From positions 1 to 38,077 of the forward strand of contig JACQAZ010000017.1 of the NCBI GenBank assembly GCA_016194705.1: DNA of 38,077 nt, in the 5' to 3' direction. This document shows, one piece after another, positions 30,026 to 37,177 of the stretch. This DNA comes from Elusimicrobiota bacterium (lineage in GTDB: Bacteria > Elusimicrobiota > Elusimicrobia > UBA1565 > UBA9628). The notes under the pieces are model-generated. The model did no database searches. It saw only the letters and a program-made list of their open reading frames with translations, and was not told where the DNA came from. A program made the position numbers and the translations under genes. The number at the start of each line of letters is the position of its first letter. The first letter of the stretch is position 1.

Positions 30026-33000
30026 ATGATATCGCAACGGTGCTCCACGGCTGCCGCGCGCCTTTTGGTAATGGCTGCGGCGCTTTCATGCCTGCAGCTC
30101 ATCGGGCCCGCGCCCGCGGGCGCGGTGCAGCTGTTCATCGAGAGCGCCTTCGTCCACGAAAAGAACGTGCAATGCATCGTGGAGGTCATCAACGGCGTGC
30201 CTCGCTTCCGCTGCCCCCCGTACGGCTCCAGTCCCGCCGCCTGCACCGGAGTCGTCGCGGCCTCCTGCACCGACGTCTGCAACACGCAGCCGGGTTTTTT
30301 CTGCCCGAGCGTGGGCCCGTGCGACCCGAGCCTGCCCAACTGCAACCAGGGACCCCAGGCCAACCTGGGCAACCAGTACGGGAACATCTCGAACGATCCC
30401 CACATCGAGTTCGACAGCGAACAGGCCGCGGCCATCTGCCACAACGCGGGGCACCTCGGGGGGAACACCCCAGGCCAGCCGCCCCTGCCGCCCGGAGAGA
30501 CGGCCAACAACATCTGCAACGCCTCCGTATTCCTCTGCGCCGCGGTCGGCTTCGGGAACAACGACACGACCTCGTCGGCCCCGGTGGCCATCGACTCGAT
30601 CAGCTTCGAGGTCTTCAAGTTCCAGAACGGCTCCAACCCTCTGGCCGAGGACCAGACTCCGCCGCTGCGCACCTTCTTCATCGACGCCCCCGGCGTGCTG
30701 CCCGCCAACAGCACGAGCTCGGTCGCGGGCCCCCTGGGACCTTTCTGCGCCTTGTTCGACGGGAACGTGAACATCCAGGGCGAGCTCGGCAAGACCAACG
30801 GCACCTTCGGCTATCGCGCGAAGACCTTGACCAACCAGACGGGCGCTTCCGGCAACATCCAGATCACGGCGGTGCGGGCCTATCCATCGGGGGCCACCTT
30901 CGACGGCGTGTACGGCGGCGGCTCGCTGGGCAACGTGGTGAGCCAGCAGCCGATCACGGTCGACGTCACCAACGTCCACGTGGTGCGCTCCTCGCCGACC
31001 CTGGTCGGCTCGGTCACGCCGATCCCGACCCAGCCCTACAACATCTTCTACCGGCTCTCCAAAGACGCGACGATGTACATCTCGATCAATCAGCCGCCGG
31101 ACCCGTCGCTGTCCTCGGTGCCGGGGCCGCTGGTCCGCACCGTGCTTGCGGGCCAAGCGCGCGTCGGCGAGGGCATCCCGGACGGCACGCTGAGCAACGG
31201 CGATTCGTGGAACGGCAGGGCCGACAACGGCGACCTGCTTCCTCCTGGACTCTACTTGGCGACTTTGCAGGCCTTCGCTCGCGACCAATGGGGGGACGAC
31301 CTCTCGCATTCGACGACGCGCCAGCTCGGCCTGGACCCGCTGCAGATCACCGACATCCGGGTCACCCCCTTGCTCGAGGGCTCGACCTCGCTGGCGGTGC
31401 TCGATTACGTCCTGACCGAACCCGCCACCGTGTTCATCGACATCTATCCTCCCGGGACCCAGTTCTGTCCCGTCGGCGGCAACCCGCCGCTCAACAACCT
31501 CAACAGCACAGCTCTCGACCAGGCGCTTCCGGGGCCGCCGAAGTTCATGAACCCGAGCCTCGGCGATTGCGGGCCGGGGCTCATCACCTCCACGCCTGTC
31601 AAGCGGATCATCGAGCAGAAGAACTCGCGCACCCGCGTCATCAGCTTCTGGGACGGCCGCGACACGACGGGCGCCATCGTTCCCGATGGAGACTACGTCT
31701 TCGTGATCTACGCGGCCCTGCCCTCCGCCAACGGCTTCGGCTTCTTGACAGGATCGCCCAGCTGCCCGTCCGCCTCGATCTGCCCCGACCGCCGCATCTG
31801 GACCAATCTGGGCAAGAGCGGGTTCATCATCGTCGACCGCGGCTTCGTCGGCATCAGCCAGGTCTCGCCCCAGAGCGCGATCATCGGCTCGAGCCCGGCT
31901 CTGGCGGGCCTCAACCCGTTCCGTTTCAGCTATTCGCTCTCGCGCGACGCGATCGTCAATATGTCGATCTTCGACGCGACCGGCAGGACTTTGATCAGGC
32001 ATCTGGTCATCAACGAAACGCGGCCCGGCAACGGCTTCCCTAATACGGAGCTCTGGAGCGACGGGACCGACGACAACGGCATCCAGGTGAGCTCGGGGAC
32101 CTATCTGATTCAGCTGAACGCGGCGGACCCGGCCTTCCCGACCAAGGTGTCGACCACGACGGCCATGTTCCCGGTCGACCTCTACCGCATCGCCGACGTG
32201 CAGACGATCCCCATCCTGGGCGGGGCCTCGGATTTCGTGCTGGTGAGCTACCAGCTCTCGCAGACGATGTTCGTCTCCCTTAATATATACGCGCCTGGGA
32301 CGACGATCGTCGGCAGCACCGGGACTTGGCCGCCTTGTCAAGACATCTCCGGGGCGCCTTGCGGACAGGTGCTGACCTCGCCGCCCGGGACGCTGGGGAG
32401 CCAACCGGCCGTTCCCGTGATCACGATCAAGGGACTGCGCGTCGGCCGGCTGAAAATCACGGAGCAATGGGACGGCCGCGACGTCAACGGCCTGGCCCTG
32501 CCCGACGGACAGTACGTCTTCACCTTGCTCGCCCAAACGACGGCGACGGCGACGCATTTCGCCTCCGACCGGATCTACGGCAGCCTGGTCATCGCCCGCG
32601 GACTCATCGCGATCAATCCCTTCAACGTCAAGCCCGACATCCCCACCTTGTTCGCCTCGAGCCAGACCATCACCTTGCATCCCTTCACCATCGAGTACTC
32701 GGTCAGCCGGCAATCCTCGGTCACCATCCAGATCCTCAACTCCGGCGTGCCGCCGCAGGTGATCCGCACGATCATAGCGGGCCAGGTGCGTACCAACGGA
32801 ATCCTGCTCGATGAAACTTGGGACGGACGCGATCAGAACGGGAATTTCCCGCCGTCGGGCTTCTACCTCGTGCGCGCCATCGCCAACGACGTCGCCGCAT
32901 CGCTGGCGACGCCGGCCACCGCGCAGGTCACGATCGCGTTCGATCCCTTGCGCATCTACGACGTGGCGGTCACTCCGCTGCGCTCCGACATCCGGAGTTC

Positions 33001-33664
33001 GTCGATCCTCTACCAGGTCTCCGAGCCCATGAAGGTGGTGGTCAAGATCTTCAAGCCGGGGACGTCCTTCGACGCGCAAGGCAATGCGTCCCCGCCGGAG
33101 AGCATCTCCCTGGTCAAGCGGATCATCGGGCACAAGCCGCCGCGGGTGCAGATCGAGGATGTCTGGGACGGCACCGACCTCAGGTTCGGCCTGGTCCCCG
33201 ATGGGACCTACCGCTTCAAGATCTACGGCTCGACCGACGCCAAAGCCATCGACGACATCAACGGCAACGTCCTGAACCCCGGGGCGCTGGCCGACGACAA
33301 GATCATCGATGATCTCCCGGTCGTACGCAACGGCTCCATCGATCCGGAGGGGGACTTCGAGCGCAACACCTACATTTTTCCGAATCCGGTCAACGGACCC
33401 ACCGCGACGATCTCGATCTTCTCTCCGTTCCAAGGCAACGTCACGCTGCGCATCTACAACATCGCCGGCGAGCTCGTGCTGCAGCAGGACCTCGGCCAGG
33501 TCGCGCCGAGCTTCATCTCCGGCAACCTCAATTTCAACTGGGCCAAGGTCAATCAGGGCGGGCGGAGCATCGCGCGCGGCATGTACTACGCCGTCGTGCG
33601 CATCGAGGAGACCCTCGGCGGCAAGGGCGTCCTGCAGACCTCGAAGAGGATATTGATCCCGTGA
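30026..33664 (+). CDS. Large secreted FlgD-Ig-like repeat protein
   Basis: The 1212-aa product has a signal peptide (about 1-33) and a Cys-rich head (about 45-175, with CNTQPGFFCPSVGPCDPSLP). A beta-rich region and then three copies of a two-part repeat follow. Each part ends in a FlgD-Ig-like hairpin: WNGRADNGDLLPPGLYL, WDGRDTTGAIVPDGDYVF, WSDGTDDNGIQVSSGTYL, WDGRDVNGLALPDGQYVF, WDGRDQNGNFPPSGFYLV and WDGTDLRFGLVPDGTYRF. The part types alternate A-B-A-B-A-B. The last 110 residues (YIFPNPVNGPTATISIFSPF to KRILIP) resemble the FlgD-Ig/T9SS type A C-terminal domain that guides export in Bacteroidota. It is probably a surface or secreted protein. Its stop overlaps the start of a PorV-like barrel gene (GTGA), which suggests export or anchoring by that barrel. 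Confidence 0.8.
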   Translation: MISQRCSTAAARLLVMAAALSCLQLIGPAPAGAVQLFIESAFVHEKNVQCIVEVINGVPRFRCPPYGSSPAACTGVVAASCTDVCNTQPGFFCPSVGPCDPSLPNCNQGPQANLGNQYGNISNDPHIEFDSEQAAAICHNAGHLGGNTPGQPPLPPGETANNICNASVFLCAAVGFGNNDTTSSAPVAIDSISFEVFKFQNGSNPLAEDQTPPLRTFFIDAPGVLPANSTSSVAGPLGPFCALFDGNVNIQGELGKTNGTFGYRAKTLTNQTGASGNIQITAVRAYPSGATFDGVYGGGSLGNVVSQQPITVDVTNVHVVRSSPTLVGSVTPIPTQPYNIFYRLSKDATMYISINQPPDPSLSSVPGPLVRTVLAGQARVGEGIPDGTLSNGDSWNGRADNGDLLPPGLYLATLQAFARDQWGDDLSHSTTRQLGLDPLQITDIRVTPLLEGSTSLAVLDYVLTEPATVFIDIYPPGTQFCPVGGNPPLNNLNSTALDQALPGPPKFMNPSLGDCGPGLITSTPVKRIIEQKNSRTRVISFWDGRDTTGAIVPDGDYVFVIYAALPSANGFGFLTGSPSCPSASICPDRRIWTNLGKSGFIIVDRGFVGISQVSPQSAIIGSSPALAGLNPFRFSYSLSRDAIVNMSIFDATGRTLIRHLVINETRPGNGFPNTELWSDGTDDNGIQVSSGTYLIQLNAADPAFPTKVSTTTAMFPVDLYRIADVQTIPILGGASDFVLVSYQLSQTMFVSLNIYAPGTTIVGSTGTWPPCQDISGAPCGQVLTSPPGTLGSQPAVPVITIKGLRVGRLKITEQWDGRDVNGLALPDGQYVFTLLAQTTATATHFASDRIYGSLVIARGLIAINPFNVKPDIPTLFASSQTITLHPFTIEYSVSRQSSVTIQILNSGVPPQVIRTIIAGQVRTNGILLDETWDGRDQNGNFPPSGFYLVRAIANDVAASLATPATAQVTIAFDPLRIYDVAVTPLRSDIRSSSILYQVSEPMKVVVKIFKPGTSFDAQGNASPPESISLVKRIIGHKPPRVQIEDVWDGTDLRFGLVPDGTYRFKIYGSTDAKAIDDINGNVLNPGALADDKIIDDLPVVRNGSIDPEGDFERNTYIFPNPVNGPTATISIFSPFQGNVTLRIYNIAGELVLQQDLGQVAPSFISGNLNFNWAKVNQGGRSIARGMYYAVVRIEETLGGKGVLQTSKRILIP

Positions 33665-34626
33665 GGAAGACCCTCGGCGCGATGCTTCTGGCGGCGCTCG
33701 CGGCGGCTCCGGCCGCCGCGATCGACCCGTCGGCCGGGACGGGCGGCGGCGCCTTCCTCAAGCTCGGGCAGGGTTCGGCGCGTGCGATGGCCCTGGGCCA
33801 TTCCTACGTCGCGCTGGCCGAGGGCTCCGACGCGCTGACCTGGAATCCCGCGGGTCTGGCCTCGACCCAGCAGAAGGAGGCGGTGTACTCGTATCTGCGC
33901 TACGTTCAGGACCTCGACACCCCGCTCTACCTGGCCTACGCGCATCCGATGGGGCGCACGGTCTGGGGCGCCAACATGGCCTACGTCAGCGCCACGGGCT
34001 TCGACACGCGCGATTCCAACGGCATCCCGATCCCCGACACCAACGTCTCGGTCCACGACGGGTTCGGGACGATCGGGGTGGCGCGTTCCTTCTGGTACGA
34101 AAAGCTCTTCCTCGGCGGCGCGATGCGCCTGGTCCACGAGGACAACGGCGGCAACCTCCACGACACCATGGTCGGCGACGTCGGCGTCACGATCAAGCCC
34201 AACAGCAGCCTGTCTCTTGCCTTCGCGGTCCAAAACTTCGGAACCCACGTGACCAACGTCGCCTCCATCGTGCGCGGCGGCGCCGCCTACAAGGCCGGCG
34301 ATTTCGTCAATCTCGCGCTCGAGCTCAGCGAGGCGGCCGACACCGGGGCGCGCGTCGGCATCGGCGCCGAGTTCCAGGTTCCGGAGGAGTATCTCGAGTT
34401 CGGCCAGGTCACTTTCCGCGTCGGCTACTACAATTCGGACAATTTGGGACAGAGCTTCAGCGGCCAGCTCCAGGGCCTGCGACTGGACCGGGCCAGCGGG
34501 CTCTCCTTCGGTTTCGGGCTCTTCACCTCGCAGGCCTTCGGTTACGGCCTGGGCGTCGACTACGCCTTCGTACCGTTCGGCTCTTTGGGCACGGTGGATC
34601 AGATATCGCTTAAGCTGAAATTTTAA
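33661..34626 (+). CDS. PorV/PorQ-family outer-membrane barrel
   Basis: The 321-aa product starts with GTG overlapping the upstream stop and has a signal peptide (about 1-20). The PorV opening is clear: GGGAFLKLGQGSARAMALGH, then SYVALAEGSDALTWNPAGLA. The rest is a beta-barrel with alternating strands ending in a C-terminal Phe (QISLKLKF), as expected for outer-membrane barrels that are assembled by BAM. PorV is the shuttle/acceptor protein of the type IX secretion system; homologues also occur in phyla without a proven T9SS. Coupling to the FlgD-Ig repeat protein, which has a T9SS-like C-terminal domain, makes a substrate/barrel pair plausible. Confidence 0.85.
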   Translation: MRKTLGAMLLAALAAAPAAAIDPSAGTGGGAFLKLGQGSARAMALGHSYVALAEGSDALTWNPAGLASTQQKEAVYSYLRYVQDLDTPLYLAYAHPMGRTVWGANMAYVSATGFDTRDSNGIPIPDTNVSVHDGFGTIGVARSFWYEKLFLGGAMRLVHEDNGGNLHDTMVGDVGVTIKPNSSLSLAFAVQNFGTHVTNVASIVRGGAAYKAGDFVNLALELSEAADTGARVGIGAEFQVPEEYLEFGQVTFRVGYYNSDNLGQSFSGQLQGLRLDRASGLSFGFGLFTSQAFGYGLGVDYAFVPFGSLGTVDQISLKLKF

Positions 34627-34648
34627 CAGGATTTTAATGGAACGCGTC

Positions 34649-34677
34649 TTGACAACCCGAAAATCGGCTGTTACACT
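34649..34677 (+). promoter_or_regulatory. Strong sigma-70 promoter of the Tad/Flp pilus locus
   Basis: Perfect TTGACA (34649-34654), 17-bp spacer, TGt extension and TACACT (34672-34677). Predicted start near 34684, two bases before ATG 34686. It is the best sigma-70 match in the window. Confidence 0.75.
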
Positions 34678-34685
34678 GAAAGCGG

Positions 34686-34865
34686 ATGACGACTCCTCGA
34701 GTTCCTTATATAGGGAAGCGAGGCCAGACGGCGGTCGAATACCTGCTGACGACCTTGGTGTTGACCATGGCCTTCGCGGGCATGTACGGGTTCATGCAGA
34801 AGCAGCTGACCGGTTTGTACCGGCAGGCCGCCAGAGCGATTTTGACGTCATATGGTCATCAATAA
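34686..34865 (+). CDS. Small Flp-type pilin-like protein (59 aa)
   Basis: A 59-residue product just below a 60-residue cutoff. It starts MTTPRVPYIGKRG and continues QTAVEYLLTTLVLTMAFAG. The Gly13/Gln14 junction with Glu at mature position 5 is the class III/IV prepilin peptidase site of Flp pilins, followed by a hydrophobic helix and a short polar tail (KQLTGLYRQAARAI). It sits behind the strong promoter and 12 bases before the second Flp pilin gene. It may be a minor pilin or an initiating subunit. Leaderless start; no ribosome-binding site. Confidence 0.8.
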   Translation: MTTPRVPYIGKRGQTAVEYLLTTLVLTMAFAGMYGFMQKQLTGLYRQAARAILTSYGHQ

Positions 34866-34877
34866 AAAGGAGAGTGT

Positions 34878-35075
34878 ATGATCAAGAAGACGAAAAAGGC
34901 GTTGGTTTGGCTCAAGAGTTCGAGGGGACAGAACACCGTCGAGTATTTGCTGATGCTGACTGTCGTCGTCGGCGTCGTGCTGGTCGCCGGCATCGCTCTG
35001 AAGAAGTTCATGCCCGGGCTTTTCAGCCAGATACAGGGCATGATCTCGGGAGCCGCCAACAACTTGGGCCAGTAG
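34878..35075 (+). CDS. flp: Flp/Fap pilin (Tad pilus major subunit candidate)
   Basis: The 65-aa prepilin has the basic leader MIKKTKKALVWLKSSRG, then the cleavage site before QNTVEYLL with Glu5, one hydrophobic helix (VVVGVVLVAG) and a short tail ending GAANNLGQ. This is the Flp pilin pattern; a TadV/CpaA-type peptidase would cut after the Gly. An AAGGAG ribosome-binding site lies about six bases before the ATG, so this second gene of the operon is well translated. It is the best candidate for the main pilus fibre. Confidence 0.88.
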   Translation: MIKKTKKALVWLKSSRGQNTVEYLLMLTVVVGVVLVAGIALKKFMPGLFSQIQGMISGAANNLGQ

Positions 35076-35140
35076 GCTCCGGTTTCTCCCGTCCCGGGAC
35101 GGGAAAGTCGTGCGGATCGACGTGGTCCGGGGGGTGTAGT

Positions 35141-35626
35141 GTGCTCTGTCGGGTCTCCAATGATCGGCGCGGTCGCGGGCAGGTGGTCGTCGAGATGCTC
35201 CTCATCCTGCCTGTCTTCCTCACGATCGTCTTCTCGATCATGGAGATGGGCAACATCGCGTTCTGGGTGATCATGCTCAACCACGCGACCTACGAGTGCG
35301 CCCGGATCGGGGCCATGAGGGCCTGGCCCAAGAACGGCGGCGGCTCTCCCAACGACATGACGGGAATGATGGACGGCATCATGAAGACCATCATCGTCAA
35401 CGGGAGGATCGCCAGCGGCTCGTCCGTGCAGACCAAGACCGACCCCCAGTCCGGAAACGACAACTACGACCTCGTCGTCATCGGGAAGATGGACGTCCAG
35501 ATGCTCTTTCCGATCAGCAGCATCCTGTTCTCCTCTCCCTTCGCCTGCCCCCAGGGGCCCGGCGGAGGCAAGTGCACGATGACGGTCTCGATGCGCATGC
35601 CGGTGGAGCAGCCGCTCTCGAAATAG
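35141..35626 (+). CDS. TadE-like pseudopilin
   Basis: The 161-aa product starts with GTG 35141. A short leader MLCRVSNDRRGRG is followed by QVVVEMLLILPVFLTIVFSI, again with Glu5 after the Gly. Then comes the TadE pattern MGNIAFWVIMLNHATYECAR and an outside domain with PFACPQGPGGGKC, which could be closed by a disulfide. Length fits TadE/TadF-type minor pseudopilins of Tad systems. A clear ribosome-binding site is missing; a G-rich run (GGGGGG) lies a few bases upstream. The frame is open much further upstream, through the two pilin genes, but no good start is there. Confidence 0.8.
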   Translation: MLCRVSNDRRGRGQVVVEMLLILPVFLTIVFSIMEMGNIAFWVIMLNHATYECARIGAMRAWPKNGGGSPNDMTGMMDGIMKTIIVNGRIASGSSVQTKTDPQSGNDNYDLVVIGKMDVQMLFPISSILFSSPFACPQGPGGGKCTMTVSMRMPVEQPLSK

Positions 35627-35628
35627 CC

Positions 35629-36384
35629 ATGGAAAAGAAAGGTGTGCTGGTGCCGATGGTGCTCGCGATGGGCGCCGCCGTGCTCTACTTGATGGTGCTC
35701 ACGAGCAAGGAGAAGGCCTTGTCCAACTCCTACGAGACCGGCCAGGTCCTCGTGGCGCGCACCGACATCCCCGAGCGCACGGTCATCAAAGAGGACATGG
35801 TCGAGCCCATGTCGGTCCCGCGCAAGTTCATGGAGCAGGACGCTTTCGAAGTGAAGACCCAATCCGACATCAAGATGATCGCCAACCTGGTCACGCGCGT
35901 GCGCGTACCCAAGGGCAACCAGCTCACGCAGTCGGCCCTGATCTCGCTCTCGCCCGACGCGGGCCTGAGCGTCAAGATCCCGCCGGGCTACCGCGGCGCG
36001 ATCGTCCCGATCGATCCCGAGATGAAGCCGCTGATCAAGCCCGGCGACCGCGTCGACATCCTCGTCACTTTCGACGCGGTGATGGCGGACAATCGAAAGG
36101 AGAAAGTGACGGCCACGATCCTTCAGAACGTTTTGGTGATCGCGGTCGGCACCAACATGGGCCAGGGCATGAACGCCAAGCAATTCAAGACCTCCGGCGA
36201 GAAGGAGGAAAAGGCCGCGGCCTTCTCCGAGAAGTCGATGGTGAGCGTCGCGCTCAACCCCAACGAGGCGCAATACCTGGCCTTGGCGATGAAGCAGGGC
36301 GACCTGACCGTCATCATGCGCGGCCTGGGCGATTCGGAGATGCACCCGATGGAGATGGCGAGCTTCAGGAAGCTCTTTAAGTAA
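35629..36384 (+). CDS. cpaB: CpaB/RcpC-like Flp pilus assembly protein
   Basis: The 251-aa product has an N-terminal membrane segment (about 7-22). A SAF domain (about 38-100: VLVARTDIPERTVIKEDMVE, then VRVPKGNQLTQSAL) follows, and the CpaB core with IPPGYRGAIVPIDPEMKPLI and KPGDRVDILVTF. In Tad systems CpaB/RcpC is a periplasmic partner of the secretin, thought to bind peptidoglycan or gate the channel. ATG 35629 lies two bases after the stop of the TadE-like gene. The next gene is the secretin, the usual order in Tad loci. Confidence 0.9.
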   Translation: MEKKGVLVPMVLAMGAAVLYLMVLTSKEKALSNSYETGQVLVARTDIPERTVIKEDMVEPMSVPRKFMEQDAFEVKTQSDIKMIANLVTRVRVPKGNQLTQSALISLSPDAGLSVKIPPGYRGAIVPIDPEMKPLIKPGDRVDILVTFDAVMADNRKEKVTATILQNVLVIAVGTNMGQGMNAKQFKTSGEKEEKAAAFSEKSMVSVALNPNEAQYLALAMKQGDLTVIMRGLGDSEMHPMEMASFRKLFK

Positions 36385-36427
36385 CGATTTGTCGTTCGCG
36401 TTCGGCTGCCGCTGATTGGACAACTTT

Positions 36428-37171
36428 GTGAGACATCGAGCAGCACTCGTCGTGTGCGCGTTGGCGGTCATCTTGGCGCCCCGAGCTTGGGGGCAGCCGG
36501 ACGACTCGCTGATCGCCGTCTCGGCGGACATCGTCGAGATCTCAGGCTCTTTGTCAAGAGACATCGGCTTCACCTGGGGACCGTTCCAGACCGGGATCAA
36601 CTTCTTCGAGAAGACGATCCCGGGGATCTACACCGTCGGGGACTTCGCCCGGCAGACGGCCCTGCAGACTTCGCTGCGCATGCTGGAAAGCGAAGGCAAG
36701 GCTCAGATCCTGTCGAACCCCAAGGTGATCGTCCAGGCCGGCTCCGAGGCCGACTTCAACGTGGGCTCCGAGATTCCATATCCAGTGGTTAATAACCAAG
36801 GAGTAGGAACCGAGCCCCAGAAGGCCTTCACGACCTTGAGCATCCTTCCCGTGATCAACCCGAACAAGAAGGACACGATCCGGGCGGAGCTTCAGGTGGA
36901 GGTCTCGAACTTCGATTTCTCGCAGACGTTCCAAGTCGGCCAGGCGCTTCTGCCCGCCAAGAACACGCGGCAGATGAAGACGGCCGTCGAGGTCAAGAGC
37001 GGCGAGACGCTCGTCCTGGGAGGGTTCAAATCGAGCTCGAAAACGCTGGCGAAAGGCCGGGTGCCGTACTTGGGCCGGATCCCCATCCTGGGGCTGTTGT
37101 TCACGACGTCGAGCATCCAGGAGAAGCAGACGTCCCTGTTCCTTTTCATCACGATGGAAGTCGTCAAATAG
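36428..37171 (+). CDS. Short secretin (CpaC/RcpA-like, N-domains missing)
   Basis: The product is about 247 aa from GTG 36428 (TTG 36416 would add four residues). It has a signal peptide (LVVCALAVILAPRAWG) and almost at once the secretin core. VSADIVEISGSLSRDIGFTW opens it, then SNPKVIVQAGSEADFNVGSE, the GFTTL-like AFTTLSILPVINP stretch, VKSGETLVLGGF, and GRVPYLGRIPILGLLFTTSS at the end. Usual CpaC proteins are near 450 aa, with N0/BON domains before the barrel. Those are absent, so either a different protein supplies them or the pore is short. It should form the outer-membrane ring of the Tad pilus. Confidence 0.85.
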   Translation: MRHRAALVVCALAVILAPRAWGQPDDSLIAVSADIVEISGSLSRDIGFTWGPFQTGINFFEKTIPGIYTVGDFARQTALQTSLRMLESEGKAQILSNPKVIVQAGSEADFNVGSEIPYPVVNNQGVGTEPQKAFTTLSILPVINPNKKDTIRAELQVEVSNFDFSQTFQVGQALLPAKNTRQMKTAVEVKSGETLVLGGFKSSSKTLAKGRVPYLGRIPILGLLFTTSSIQEKQTSLFLFITMEVVK

Positions 37172-37177
37172 AAAAAC

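Noticed and set aside
30086..33433. 1115-aa open frame antisense to the FlgD-Ig repeat gene
   Set aside because: It is a by-product of high GC and codon bias. Its translation is Arg/Asp/Val/Gly-rich without domains, while the plus strand has signal peptide, repeats and a coupled downstream gene.
36383..36396. Small hairpin AACGA/TCGTT after cpaB as a terminator
   Set aside because: Five base pairs, AT-containing, no T-run, and it lies inside a locus that should be co-transcribed.
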